Below, piece after piece: positions 8,640-16,320 of a stretch of 37,573 nucleotides of DNA. This DNA comes from Alphaproteobacteria bacterium. GTDB lineage: Bacteria; Pseudomonadota; Alphaproteobacteria; Bin95. A program made the position numbers and the translations under genes. The first letter of the stretch is position 1; the number at the start of each line of letters is the position of its first letter. Location: contig JAPORR010000087.1 in NCBI GenBank assembly GCA_026710105.1, forward strand, positions 1-37,573, read 5' to 3'. Under the pieces are notes generated by a model. It was given only the letters and a program-made list of their open reading frames with translations, did no database searches and was not told the origin of the DNA.

Positions 8640-9854
8640 TTACCGCTCCTTCAGCCTGACGCGCCGGTTATAGGCGTTCATGCCCGCTGAAATTGTCAGC
8701 GAGGCCGTGAGATAGAACGCCATGAGCAGCAGGATGCACTCCATCTCGCGCCCCGTCTGGTTCAGCGTGATGCCGCCGAGCGTGCCGGTCGCGTCCATGT
8801 AGCCCACGGCGATGGCGAGCGAGGAGTTCTTGGTGAGATTGAGGAATTGGCTGATGAGCGGTGGCACGATGACTCGTAATGCCTGCGGTAGCACGACGAG
8901 ACTCATGGTCCGGCCGGGACGGAGGCCAAGCGCGTAGGCGGCTTCGGTCTGGCCCTTGCTAACCGCGAGAATGCCGGCGCGCACGATCTCGGCAATGAAA
9001 GCACCAGTATAGACCGAAAGCGCGAGCCACAGGCCGATCAGGCTGTCGCGCATATATATGCCGCCCTTGAAGTTGAACCCCTTGAGTGCGGGAATCTCCA
9101 GAGAGATGGGTGATCCCATGGCGAAGAATGCCACCAGGACTGGAAGAACGAGGATCGCAAGACGGATCTGGAAGACCGGCAGGATCTGCCCCGTCGCCGC
9201 TTGTCGGACCCGGGCCCAGCGGCCGAAATACCAGGCAGCGGCGATGGTCAACACCAGCATCGCACCCACTACAGCGGAACCCGCCTCGAAGATCGGCGCC
9301 GGTATGTAGAAACCGCGATTGGTGATGAACACGCTGTCGAAGAAGAGCCCGCTCATCCCTTCCGGCCCCCGGAAAGACCTCACACCCGGTAGCACCTCGT
9401 TGACGATGGCAACCGTGAACAGGATCCAGATCAGCACCGGGATATTGCGAAAGGCTTCAATATAAACCGTCATCAGCCGTGCGACGATCCAGTTCCCGGA
9501 CAGCCGTAGCACGCCTGCGAGGATGCCGATGGCCGTCGCAGCGATACAGCCCAGAACTGCGACAAGGATGGTGTTCAGAATACCGACAATGGCCGCGCGC
9601 CCGTGCGAGGAAGTCGAATCGTAATCGATCAGGTGCTGGTTAATGTCATAGGCGGAGGTTTCGAAAATAAAGCCGAAATCGATGTCCTTGCCGAGTGCCT
9701 CGAGGTTCTGGACCGCGTTATCTACCGCCCAGGCAAAGGCCAGCATGATGGCCGCCAGTGCAAAGACCTGGATAGTGTAGGACCGGTACCTGGTGTCGTA
9801 GAGAAGCTGGCTGACGCGAAACGCTTCTACGGGCGGTTGTCCTGTCATGGACAT
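8640..9854 (-). CDS. aapQ: General L-amino-acid ABC transporter permease AapQ
   Basis: A 404-residue inner-membrane permease. The core transport domain carries the EAA-type loop TEAAYALGLRPGRT...LPQALRVIVPP that contacts AapP. The first transmembrane helix (near residue 30) is followed by a long periplasmic stretch and then an N-terminal block of helices, as expected for AapQ (about 400 residues). The ATG at 9854 is chosen over the in-frame upstream start at 9899 because the extra N-terminal residues are proline/arginine-rich and not conserved in type; ATG at 9848 is a close alternative. No strong Shine-Dalgarno sequence is visible. The gene is separated from aapJ by 113 bases containing a hairpin, so it is likely expressed at a lower level than the binding protein. 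Confidence 0.92.
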   Translation of the reverse strand: MSMTGQPPVEAFRVSQLLYDTRYRSYTIQVFALAAIMLAFAWAVDNAVQNLEALGKDIDFGFIFETSAYDINQHLIDYDSTSSHGRAAIVGILNTILVAVLGCIAATAIGILAGVLRLSGNWIVARLMTVYIEAFRNIPVLIWILFTVAIVNEVLPGVRSFRGPEGMSGLFFDSVFITNRGFYIPAPIFEAGSAVVGAMLVLTIAAAWYFGRWARVRQAATGQILPVFQIRLAILVLPVLVAFFAMGSPISLEIPALKGFNFKGGIYMRDSLIGLWLALSVYTGAFIAEIVRAGILAVSKGQTEAAYALGLRPGRTMSLVVLPQALRVIVPPLISQFLNLTKNSSLAIAVGYMDATGTLGGITLNQTGREMECILLLMAFYLTASLTISAGMNAYNRRVRLKER

Positions 9855-9923
9855 GTGTTGCGGGCCCCGATCGGGTCCGGGCGGGCGGCGTCTCGGCACG
9901 TCGATGCCGCAGCCCGGACATGG

Positions 9924-9956
9924 AAAGGGCGCTTCCCCTGGAGGAAAGCGCCCTTT
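9924..9956 (-). terminator. Intercistronic hairpin (attenuator) between aapJ and aapQ
   Basis: An 11-bp inverted repeat (AAAGGGCGCTT at 9924-9934 with its complement at 9946-9956) lies 11 bases after the aapJ stop on the minus strand. The stem can extend by GG/CC pairing past one bulged base. There is no long U-run. Its position after a binding-protein gene and before the permease genes suggests partial termination or mRNA stabilisation that favours AapJ. Confidence 0.65.
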
Positions 9957-9967
9957 GCGTTAAGTGC

Positions 9968-10987
9968 TTACCGGAAGGGAGGCGCGTAAAGGATGCCACC
10001 CTTGGTCCAGAGCTGATTCAGGCCTCGGGAGAGGCCGATCGCGGTGTTCTCGCCGATATACTTTTCGAAGATCTCGCCGTAATTGCCACCGGTCTTGATG
10101 GCGTGGATCGCCCAATCTGGCGCGAGGCCGAGCATCTCGCCATAATTGCCCTCGACGCCCAGCAAGCGCTTGACCTCGGGGTCCTTGGTGCTGGCAGAGG
10201 CCATACTGTCGACATTCGCCGCCGTGATGCCTTTTTCCTCAGCGATGATGAGCGCATTCATCACCCAGCGCACGATGTCGCCCCAGGCATTATCGCCGTG
10301 GCGGACGAGCGGGCCCAGTGGCTCCTTGGAGATGATTTCCGGCAGAACGATATGGTCGCCAGGGTTCTCGAAGGTGGCACGGGTTGCGGCCAGGCCGGAA
10401 GCGTCCGTCGTGTACACATCGCAAGCATTCGCCAAGTATTTCTGCTGTGCTTCGGCATTGGTCTCGATCGGTACCGGGTCATAGTTCATGTTGTTGGCGC
10501 GGAAGAAGTCGGCCAGATTGAGTTCTGTGGTGGTACCGGTCTGTATGCAGACAGTTGCGTCGTTGAGATCGGTAGCAGACGCCACGCCCATATCCTTGCG
10601 GATCATGAAACCTTGGCCGTCATAGTAGTTGACGCCGAGGAAATCGAATTTCAGATCGACGTCCCGGCTGAGCGTCCAGGTCGTGTTCCGGTAGAGAACG
10701 TCAATCTCGCCCGAGGCCAGCGCTGTGAACCGTGTCTTGCCCGTCGTGGGTGTGAATTTGATCGCATTCGCGTCGCCGAGCACGGCCGCCGCTGTTGCGC
10801 GGCAGAAGGTGACATCGAACCCGTCCCAATTGCCATTGGAATCAGTGAATGCAAACCCGGCGAGACCGGTGGAAACGCCGCATTGGATGAAGCCCTTGGC
10901 CTTCACATCGTCCAGTGTCGCCCCCTGCGCTGCAGCTGAGACTGCCACTGCTGCGGTGGCGGCAACCAGTGTCGTTTTGAGTTTCAT
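9968..10987 (-). CDS. aapJ: General L-amino-acid ABC transporter periplasmic binding protein AapJ
   Basis: A 339-residue family 3 solute-binding protein. It begins with a Sec signal peptide (MKLKTTLVAATAAVAVSAAA, cleavage near QGA). The mature N-terminus, TLDDVKAKGFIQCGVSTGL, is typical of AapJ, and FTALASGEIDVLYRNTTWT contains residues expected to bind the amino-acid carboxylate and amino groups. It binds L-amino acids in the periplasm and delivers them to AapQ/AapM. The ATG at 10987 has GGGAGA 10 bases upstream and directly precedes the signal peptide; the longer frame to 11026 is rejected. It is first in a seven-gene minus-strand unit ending in the aminotransferase and should be the most strongly expressed member because of the hairpin after it. 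Confidence 0.94.
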   Translation of the reverse strand: MKLKTTLVAATAAVAVSAAAQGATLDDVKAKGFIQCGVSTGLAGFAFTDSNGNWDGFDVTFCRATAAAVLGDANAIKFTPTTGKTRFTALASGEIDVLYRNTTWTLSRDVDLKFDFLGVNYYDGQGFMIRKDMGVASATDLNDATVCIQTGTTTELNLADFFRANNMNYDPVPIETNAEAQQKYLANACDVYTTDASGLAATRATFENPGDHIVLPEIISKEPLGPLVRHGDNAWGDIVRWVMNALIIAEEKGITAANVDSMASASTKDPEVKRLLGVEGNYGEMLGLAPDWAIHAIKTGGNYGEIFEKYIGENTAIGLSRGLNQLWTKGGILYAPPFR

Positions 10988-11317
10988 GAGTATTGGTTCT
11001 CCCGTTGGAGTGCGTTTAACAGCCAAACGGAATTTCTATGCAGCCCGGACTAAGACTACCTCTGAACTTCCGCATGTGGCGTAGGCACCCACTTTACCGA
11101 CCGGCGCGCTCGTGGGCAAGTTTATCTTCCATACCCTGATCTTCCGCACCGGCTTGCTGTTCCCCGAATGATGGATGCTCGTGAACAAGACTGTGCCATC
11201 ATGACCGCAAGAGCAACAAAATCGAGGTCACGAGCCGGGCGGATCGGCGGCGTTTCTGGCAGCATTGTGAAATGCATTTGCCCGCGCGGGGTCAAAACCG
11301 GCTACGATTGGTCCGTC
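10988..11317. other. Divergent intergenic region between aapJ and the sdh-like operon
   Basis: This 330-base region must hold the promoters of two divergent operons. An open frame reads from 11168 into the iron-sulphur subunit gene, but its upstream part shows no family resemblance. I see no convincing -35/-10 pair and no clear operator palindrome. A short sigma54-like element near 11013-11028 on the minus strand has wrong spacing (see rejected items). Confidence 0.5.
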
Positions 11318-12037
11318 ATGGCAGCACTCGAAGTCGAAATCTGGCGCGGAGAGGGTAATGACGGCAGCTGGCGGTGCTATGCGGTGCCGCACCAGGCCAA
11401 CCAGACCGTGCTCGATGTGGTTACACATGTGCAGCGCCATATCGACCCTTCGCTCGCCTATCGGTTTGCCTGCCGGGTGGGAATGTGCGGCTCCTGCGCG
11501 ATGACCGTAAACGGCCGCCCGCGCTGGACTTGCCGCACCCATGTTTCACGTGTTTCCCGCAAGGGCCGGCTGCGCATCAGTCCGCTCCGCAACCTGCCGG
11601 TCATCCGGGACCTCGCCGTCGATATGGCGCCCTTTTTCGAGAAATGGCGCGACGCAGAGGCTCGCTTCGTGCCGTCGCCTGTGCCTGTAGAGGAGCCCGT
11701 CCGCCCCGGCGAGCCGGCGCGCAAGGCCGCCGATGCTGGTATCGAGTGCATCAATTGCGCCATCTGTTACGCCGCCTGCGACAGTGTGGCCTGGAATCCG
11801 GACTATCCAGGCCCGGCCGCGCTGAACCGCCTCTGGACCCTGGTAAACGACCGGCGCGACGGCGACCAGGATGGTCATCTGGAGGCAGCTGGTACAGGCT
11901 GCCACCTCTGCCGTAGCCACCAGGAATGTGCCGAGGTCTGCCCAACTAACCTCAATCCGACCACTGCCATCGCCGGTCTCAAGCGCGAGGTCTTCCGCCG
12001 CACACTTGCCCGCCCACCGTGGGAGGGGCGACAATGA
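11318..12037 (+). CDS. Succinate dehydrogenase/fumarate reductase-like iron-sulphur subunit
   Basis: A 239-residue SdhB/FrdB-type protein that carries electrons from the flavoprotein to the membrane quinone site. The ferredoxin-like domain has the [2Fe-2S] ligands Cys52, Cys57, Cys60 and Cys72. The C-terminal domain has CxxCxxCxxxC at 144-154 and Cys198-x5-Cys204-x3-Cys208-Pro, giving ligands for the [4Fe-4S] and [3Fe-4S] clusters; an extra Cys195 precedes them. Two short linkers make it divergent from the mitochondrial-type SdhB normally found in this group. The ATG at 11318 is chosen because the N-terminal strand (ALEVEIWRG) begins there. Its stop overlaps the next ATG. First gene of a B-C-D-A operon. 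Confidence 0.85.
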   Translation: MAALEVEIWRGEGNDGSWRCYAVPHQANQTVLDVVTHVQRHIDPSLAYRFACRVGMCGSCAMTVNGRPRWTCRTHVSRVSRKGRLRISPLRNLPVIRDLAVDMAPFFEKWRDAEARFVPSPVPVEEPVRPGEPARKAADAGIECINCAICYAACDSVAWNPDYPGPAALNRLWTLVNDRRDGDQDGHLEAAGTGCHLCRSHQECAEVCPTNLNPTTAIAGLKREVFRRTLARPPWEGRQ

Positions 12038-12360
12038 AGGAGGCGTGGCTGTTCACGGTTCAGCGCCTCTCGGCCCTGGTTTTGGCACCGCTGGTACTGC
12101 TGCATCTTGGCGTCATCCTCTATGCAGTCCGGGACGGTCTCTCCGCCGAGGAAATCCTGGCGCGCACCCAAGGCAGCCAGCTCTGGGGTGTGGTCTACGG
12201 GCTATTCGTGTTCGCGGCGGCCATCCATGCGCCCATCGGACTCCGCGCCGTGCTCAGAGAATGGGTCGGTTGGCGGGGCGCAGGACTCGACATCGCGATG
12301 GGGCTGTTCGGTTTACTACTGCTGGCGCTCGGCCTGCGTGCTCTGGCGGCCGTGCTGTGA
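12034..12360 (+). CDS. SdhC/FrdC-like membrane anchor subunit 1
   Basis: A 108-residue protein with three hydrophobic helices, the size of a succinate dehydrogenase/fumarate reductase membrane anchor. Helix 1 contains QRLSALVLAPLVLLHLG and helix 2 contains AAAIHAPIGLRAVL; His29 and His67/68 are candidate heme b ligands. It would anchor the catalytic subunits and form part of the quinone site with the following protein. The ATG at 12034 overlaps the stop of the iron-sulphur gene (ATGA) and is preceded by GGGAGGGG. The conserved pattern RLS...H...H..xGxR is shared with the next subunit, suggesting the two arose by duplication of one cytochrome b-type ancestor. Confidence 0.8.
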   Translation: MKEAWLFTVQRLSALVLAPLVLLHLGVILYAVRDGLSAEEILARTQGSQLWGVVYGLFVFAAAIHAPIGLRAVLREWVGWRGAGLDIAMGLFGLLLLALGLRALAAVL

Positions 12361-12683
12361 GGCATGGATCCTGGTGGGCCTTCCTGCTGCACCGGCTTTC
12401 CGGCGTGGCATTAGCGGTTTTCCTGCCATTCCATTTCTTCGTCCTAGGTCTTGCGGTGGAGCGTGCCGCGCTCAACGACGTGCTTGATTGGGCAGATAAT
12501 CTCTGGGTCAAGCTCGCCGAAGCAGGGCTGGTCGTTCTACTGGCGCTCCACCTGACAGGTGGGGTGCGGGTGCTGCTGCTTGAATTCGGGCGCTGGTCCG
12601 ACAGGCAGCAGTCGCGGATTGCGCTTGCCGGCGGGCTCGCGCTGCTGGCCGGATTCGGCTTCCTGGCGGCGGCCTTCGCATGA
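12357..12683 (+). CDS. SdhC/SdhD-like cytochrome b membrane anchor subunit 2
   Basis: A 108-residue membrane protein with three helices. It has the motif HRLSGVALAVFLPFHFF, the classical SdhC signature HRxSG, and in helix 2 LHLTGGVRVL with His65, the usual heme b axial ligand context. The GTG at 12357 overlaps the previous TGA (GTGA) and fits the start of homology; the open frame extends further upstream only as a shadow of the preceding genes. It pairs with the previous protein to hold heme and quinone in the inner membrane. Its stop overlaps the ATG of the flavoprotein gene. This ORF is easily missed because its true start is an overlapping GTG. Confidence 0.78.
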   Translation: MRHGSWWAFLLHRLSGVALAVFLPFHFFVLGLAVERAALNDVLDWADNLWVKLAEAGLVVLLALHLTGGVRVLLLEFGRWSDRQQSRIALAGGLALLAGFGFLAAAFA

Positions 12684-14410
12684 TCGAGCGTATGGAGCGG
12701 GACATACTAGTCCTCGGCTCCGGCGGCGCTGGGTTGTTCGCCGCACTGCACGCCTACCGCGCCGATCCTGCCCTCGACATCGCTGTCGCGACCAAAGGCC
12801 TGCTCGGGAAGAGCGGCTGCACACGCATGGTGCAGGGCGGTTACAATGCGGCGCTGGCGCCCGAAGACAGCCTTGAGCGTCATTTCATGGACACAATTGA
12901 AGGCGGTGCCTGGATCAACCACCAGGAGCTGGCCTGGACGCTGGTCGCGGGGGCGGTTGGGCGCATTCGAGAACTGGAAGACGAGCTCGGCTGCTATTTC
13001 GACCGCAACCCCGACGGCAGCATTCACCAGAAGGCTTTCGCCGGGCAGACTTTCGACCGCACCATCCACAAGGGGGACCTTACTGGCATCGAGATCGTCA
13101 ATAGGCTGATGGAGCAGGTCTGGGCGCGGGCGGTGACGCGGCTGGAGGAACATCGGGCGGTGGCCCTGATACCTTCGCAGGACGGCGAGCGGCTGGCGGG
13201 CGCACTGCTTATCGATATCCGCAGTGGTGTGCTTCGCTTCGTACGGGCGAAGGCCGTGCTTCTGGCGACCGGCGGTGGGCCTACCATGTACCGTTACCAC
13301 ACGCCGTCGGGCGACAAGAGTTGCGACGGCATGGCGCTGGCGCTGGAAGCAGGCCTCGCGCTTCGCGATATGGAGATGGTGCAGTTTCACCCGACTGGCC
13401 TCTATGCCGGGCCGGCCACGCGTATGACCGGCACGGTTCTGGAGGAAGGCCTGCGGGGTGCCGGCGGCTATCTGCTCGGCGGTGACGGCGCGCGCTTTAT
13501 GACGCGTTATGACGCCCGGCTGGAGCGGGCCACTCGCGATATCGTTAGCCGCGCCATGGCGCACGAGATGCGCGCAGGCAATGTTACCGGAAACGGTGGA
13601 CTCTATATCTCCATGGCCCATCTCGGCCCGGACATGGTGGCCACGCGCTTCAAGGGCATGGTGGAACGCTGCCGAGACTGCGGTTTTGATCTCGCCGGCG
13701 GGTTGGTGGAGGTGGTACCGACGGCGCATTACATGATGGGCGGCGTGACCTTCGAGCCAGATACGAGCACGGCCATGCCAGGCCTCTATGCCGCGGGCGA
13801 GGATACTGGTGGCGTCCATGGCGCGAACCGGCTCGGCGGCAATGGTGTCGCCAATTCCACCGTCTATGGCGGTATCGCTGGCGACCAGATGGCAGTGGAC
13901 GCTAGGCGGCTGCGTGCCTTCCCCGACGCCGACGAGACGGTTCTGGAGGCCGCTGTAGCGCGTTGTCTCAGTGTCCTTGACCGGCCGCCTGGCGATCTAG
14001 CAGGCATCCGCACACGCCTCTCGGACCTGATGTGGGACGAGGTCGGTATCCTGCGCTCGGCCGGGAGCCTCGAACACGCACGGATCGGGCTCGCTGACTT
14101 GGCGGCGGAGGTAGCGGCGGCCGGCGCGGCTGGCAGCGGGCGCGCCTTCAACCTCGCCTGGCAGGAACGGCTGAATCTTGAGAGCCTGGTGACCGTCTCG
14201 CGCGCGATTGCAGTGGCAGCTTGCGCTCGCGAGGACTCGCGTGGCGCGCATTACCGCGAGGATTTCCCGGAGATCGATGATCTTGCTGCCACGCGCTATA
14301 CGACCGTGCGCCTGGAAGACAGCGCCTTTGCCGCATCCTCAGAGCCGGTCGCCTTCACTCGCGTCAGACCGGGTGAAACATTGGTCCCGAACGGTCTGGA
14401 TCGGCCCTGA
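12680..14410 (+). CDS. Succinate dehydrogenase/fumarate reductase-like flavoprotein subunit, atypical
   Basis: A 576-residue FAD-dependent dehydrogenase of the SdhA/FrdA family. The dinucleotide-binding motif GSGGAGLF is at 13-20. Dicarboxylate-site elements are kept: HPTG (237-240), EEGLRG (255-260), Arg286 in TRDIVSRA, HYMMGG (350-355) and HGANRLGGN (380-388). The notable change is in the loop KSGCTRMVQGG: classical SdhA/FrdA has R-S-H-T with the His covalently bound to FAD, and here Cys47 occupies that place. FAD is therefore either non-covalent, as in L-aspartate oxidase, or linked through Cys. The rest of the operon (iron-sulphur and two heme-type anchors) says this is a membrane quinone-linked enzyme rather than aspartate oxidase. 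Substrate could be succinate, fumarate or a related dicarboxylate. Confidence 0.85.
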   Translation: MIERMERDILVLGSGGAGLFAALHAYRADPALDIAVATKGLLGKSGCTRMVQGGYNAALAPEDSLERHFMDTIEGGAWINHQELAWTLVAGAVGRIRELEDELGCYFDRNPDGSIHQKAFAGQTFDRTIHKGDLTGIEIVNRLMEQVWARAVTRLEEHRAVALIPSQDGERLAGALLIDIRSGVLRFVRAKAVLLATGGGPTMYRYHTPSGDKSCDGMALALEAGLALRDMEMVQFHPTGLYAGPATRMTGTVLEEGLRGAGGYLLGGDGARFMTRYDARLERATRDIVSRAMAHEMRAGNVTGNGGLYISMAHLGPDMVATRFKGMVERCRDCGFDLAGGLVEVVPTAHYMMGGVTFEPDTSTAMPGLYAAGEDTGGVHGANRLGGNGVANSTVYGGIAGDQMAVDARRLRAFPDADETVLEAAVARCLSVLDRPPGDLAGIRTRLSDLMWDEVGILRSAGSLEHARIGLADLAAEVAAAGAAGSGRAFNLAWQERLNLESLVTVSRAIAVAACAREDSRGAHYREDFPEIDDLAATRYTTVRLEDSAFAASSEPVAFTRVRPGETLVPNGLDRP

Positions 14411-14771
14411 GGCTGTGCATACACCGGGGCACCAAGCAGACTGGCGGTACCCGCACAGAGGTCGAAGCAGCAGACGCTCGTGCTAGAGCCTTGGCCAGCC
14501 CATGCTTCTTATGCCCTGGTTCCGATAAATTCCTGCGGTACCGGCTGCAGGGCAGCAGTCTTCGACAAGGCCGTCCTGCATGTGGACGGCGAGGCAGATC
14601 TTCGCCGCCACGAGGAAGTTAGGCCAGTTTAACTTGGGGCTGGTTTGACAATGACGTCGGCGCCGTTATAACCCGCGCCATTCTCGAGAACGCGGGTGGC
14701 CGCACCCCGTCCGTGCCTTTGTGCCGGACCTATCGGGACAACAACAACGCGAAAGCGAGCAGCGGAAAGCC
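14411..14771. other. Intergenic region and rpsD leader
   Basis: The first 230 bases after the flavoprotein gene contain no supported gene and no obvious terminator hairpin. The rest holds the rpsD promoter (listed separately) and an untranslated leader of roughly 90 bases. The leader could carry an S4 autoregulatory structure as in other bacteria, but I could not recognise one by eye. Confidence 0.45.
14645..14672 (+). promoter_or_regulatory. Sigma70-type promoter for rpsD
   Basis: A perfect -35 TTGACA (14645-14650) and a -10 TATAAC (14667-14672) are separated by 16 bases. Transcription should begin near 14680, giving a leader of about 90 bases before the rpsD ATG. The strength of the match fits a ribosomal protein gene. 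Confidence 0.75.
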
Positions 14772-15386
14772 ATGGCGAAGCGCGAGAGTGCGAAACACAA
14801 GATCGATCGGCGCCTCGGCGTCAATCTCTGGGGGCGGCCCAAGAGCCCCTATAATCGACGCGAATACGGACCAGGCCAGCACGGCCAGCGCCGGCGCAAG
14901 CCCACCGATTTCGGCCTCCAGCTCCGCGCCAAGCAGCAACTCAAGGGACATTACGGCGACATTTCCGAAAAGCAGTTCCGGCGCCTCTACCATGAGGCTG
15001 TGCGCCGGCGGGGCGATACGGGCGAGAACCTGATCGAGTTGCTAGAGCGCCGACTTGACGCCGTGGTCTACCGGATGAAGTTCGTGCCGACGATCTTCGC
15101 TGCGCGCCAGTTCGTGAATCACGGCCATATCCGGGTGAATGGGCGGCGGGTCAACATCCCCTCCTGCCGGGTCCGGGACGGCGATGTGATCGAAGTGAAG
15201 CAGAAATCCCGCACCATGGCATTGGTGCTCGAGGCTATCGAATCCCCGGAGCGCGATATACCCGACTATCTTTCGGTTGATTTCAACGAGTTGAAGGGTA
15301 GTTTCCAGCGCGGCCCCAGCCTCGCCGATGTTCCCTACGCTGTGCAGATGGAACCGCATCTGGTCGTGGAGTTCTACTCCCGATAG
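14772..15386 (+). CDS. rpsD: 30S ribosomal protein S4
   Basis: A 204-residue S4 protein, one of the first proteins to bind 16S rRNA in 30S assembly. It starts [16 protein letters not shown] and has the highly conserved WGRPKSP and [10 protein letters not shown] segments, followed by the S4 RNA-binding domain ([12 protein letters not shown]...[18 protein letters not shown]) at about 90-150. The ATG at 14772 gives the standard N-terminus; the reading frame is open to 14721 but that extension is not part of S4. The gene is monocistronic as judged by its own promoter and the convergent gene downstream, which is normal for alphaproteobacteria where rpsD is outside the alpha operon. Confidence 0.98.
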   Translation: MAKRESAKHKIDRRLGVNLWGRPKSPYNRREYGPGQHGQRRRKPTDFGLQLRAKQQLKGHYGDISEKQFRRLYHEAVRRRGDTGENLIELLERRLDAVVYRMKFVPTIFAARQFVNHGHIRVNGRRVNIPSCRVRDGDVIEVKQKSRTMALVLEAIESPERDIPDYLSVDFNELKGSFQRGPSLADVPYAVQMEPHLVVEFYSR

Positions 15387-15552
15387 ACCGTCGGCCCGGA
15401 ATGAGGCCGGGCATGACGGGATAGTGGGATAGGGGGCAGCAAGACGCTGCGTCTCGGTCAGGACGTTAGAACCTGAACCGCATGACTGCGGAGATCCTGT
15501 CTTCCGGGGTGCCTGCCTGCGGGGCCTGGCGTTTTGTGGCGGTCCGTGTGAG

Positions 15553-16308
15553 TCAGCCGTTACAGGCAGGGCAGGCGGCGCGGCGCTTGAAGCGGATGAT
15601 CCTCGTCGAGGCGGCAAGCGCGTCGTAGAGCAGGAGACGTCCGGAAAGGCTTTCGCCCATGCCGATCAGTTCCTTCAGTGCTTCCGTCGCCATGAACGTG
15701 CCGACGACGCCGGCGACGGCGCCCAGAATACCGGCCTCCGAGCAGGCTGGCACCGCGCCTGGTGGCGGTGACTCCGGGAACAGGCAGCGATAGCAGGGAT
15801 GCTCTGGCCCAGCATGGGGCTTGAATGTGGAGACCTGCCCGTCGAAGCGCAACACTGCGCCGGAGACAAGCGTTCGTCCGGCGGCCACTGCAGCTTCGTT
15901 GACAAGGTAACGCGTCGCAAAATTGTCGCTGCCGTCAAGAATTAGGTCGTAGTCCCGGAAGAGCCGAGCGGAATTGGCAGCAGTCAGCCGCTCATTGTGG
16001 GTCTCTACGCGGATGGCGGGGTCGAGCGCTCGGATGGCGGCCGACGCGCTCTCGGCCTTGGGGCGGCCGACGCGGTCTGTGCTGTGGATGACCTGGCGCT
16101 GGAGATTGGAAACATCAACGCCATCATCGTCGATGACGCCGAGCGTGCCGACCCCGGCGGCGGCGAGATAGAGGAGCACTGGCGCGCCGAGGCCGCCTGC
16201 GCCCACGACCAGCACGCGCGAGGCCAGCAGCGTCTGCTGTCCTGCCCCGCCCACCTCCGGTAGGATCAGGTGGCGGGCATAGCGGTCGAGTTGTGCGTCG
16301 GTCAGCAT
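15553..16308 (-). CDS. moeB: Molybdopterin-synthase adenylyltransferase MoeB (ThiF/HesA family)
   Basis: A 251-residue E1-like adenylyltransferase. It has the ATP-binding loop GAGGLGAP (37-44), the conserved DDDGVDVSNLQRQ segment with the Arg finger, and two CxxC pairs (CYRC and the C-terminal CPAC) that bind structural zinc. MoeB adenylates the C-terminal glycine of MoaD so that sulphur can be loaded for molybdenum cofactor synthesis; the same fold acts in thiamine synthesis (ThiF), and lone members can serve both. There is no C-terminal rhodanese domain, so it is the short bacterial form. It lies 12 bases after the DadA-like gene and is probably co-transcribed, although the pairing has no obvious metabolic logic. 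No clear ribosome binding site is seen. Confidence 0.9.
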   Translation of the reverse strand: MLTDAQLDRYARHLILPEVGGAGQQTLLASRVLVVGAGGLGAPVLLYLAAAGVGTLGVIDDDGVDVSNLQRQVIHSTDRVGRPKAESASAAIRALDPAIRVETHNERLTAANSARLFRDYDLILDGSDNFATRYLVNEAAVAAGRTLVSGAVLRFDGQVSTFKPHAGPEHPCYRCLFPESPPPGAVPACSEAGILGAVAGVVGTFMATEALKELIGMGESLSGRLLLYDALAASTRIIRFKRRAACPACNG

Positions 16309-16320
16309 GGGTGGCGTGCG

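Noticed and set aside
9920-10939. 339-residue plus-strand frame over aapJ
   Set aside because: It is antisense to aapJ, which has a signal peptide and family motifs; the plus frame also covers the hairpin and lacks a ribosome binding site.
11013-11028. Sigma54-like site before aapJ (TTGGCTGTTAAACGCA on the minus strand)
   Set aside because: The distance between the GG and GC elements is one base too short for a functional -24/-12 promoter, and only part of the consensus matches.
12707-13819. 370-residue open frame on the minus strand across the flavoprotein gene
   Set aside because: It is a shadow of the plus-strand gene, whose FAD and active-site motifs are unambiguous; the antisense product has no recognisable pattern and is rich in His/Arg as expected for a GC-rich shadow frame.
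15392-15412. Hairpin after rpsD
   Set aside because: The stem is only about six pairs with no T-run; I did not list it as a terminator.
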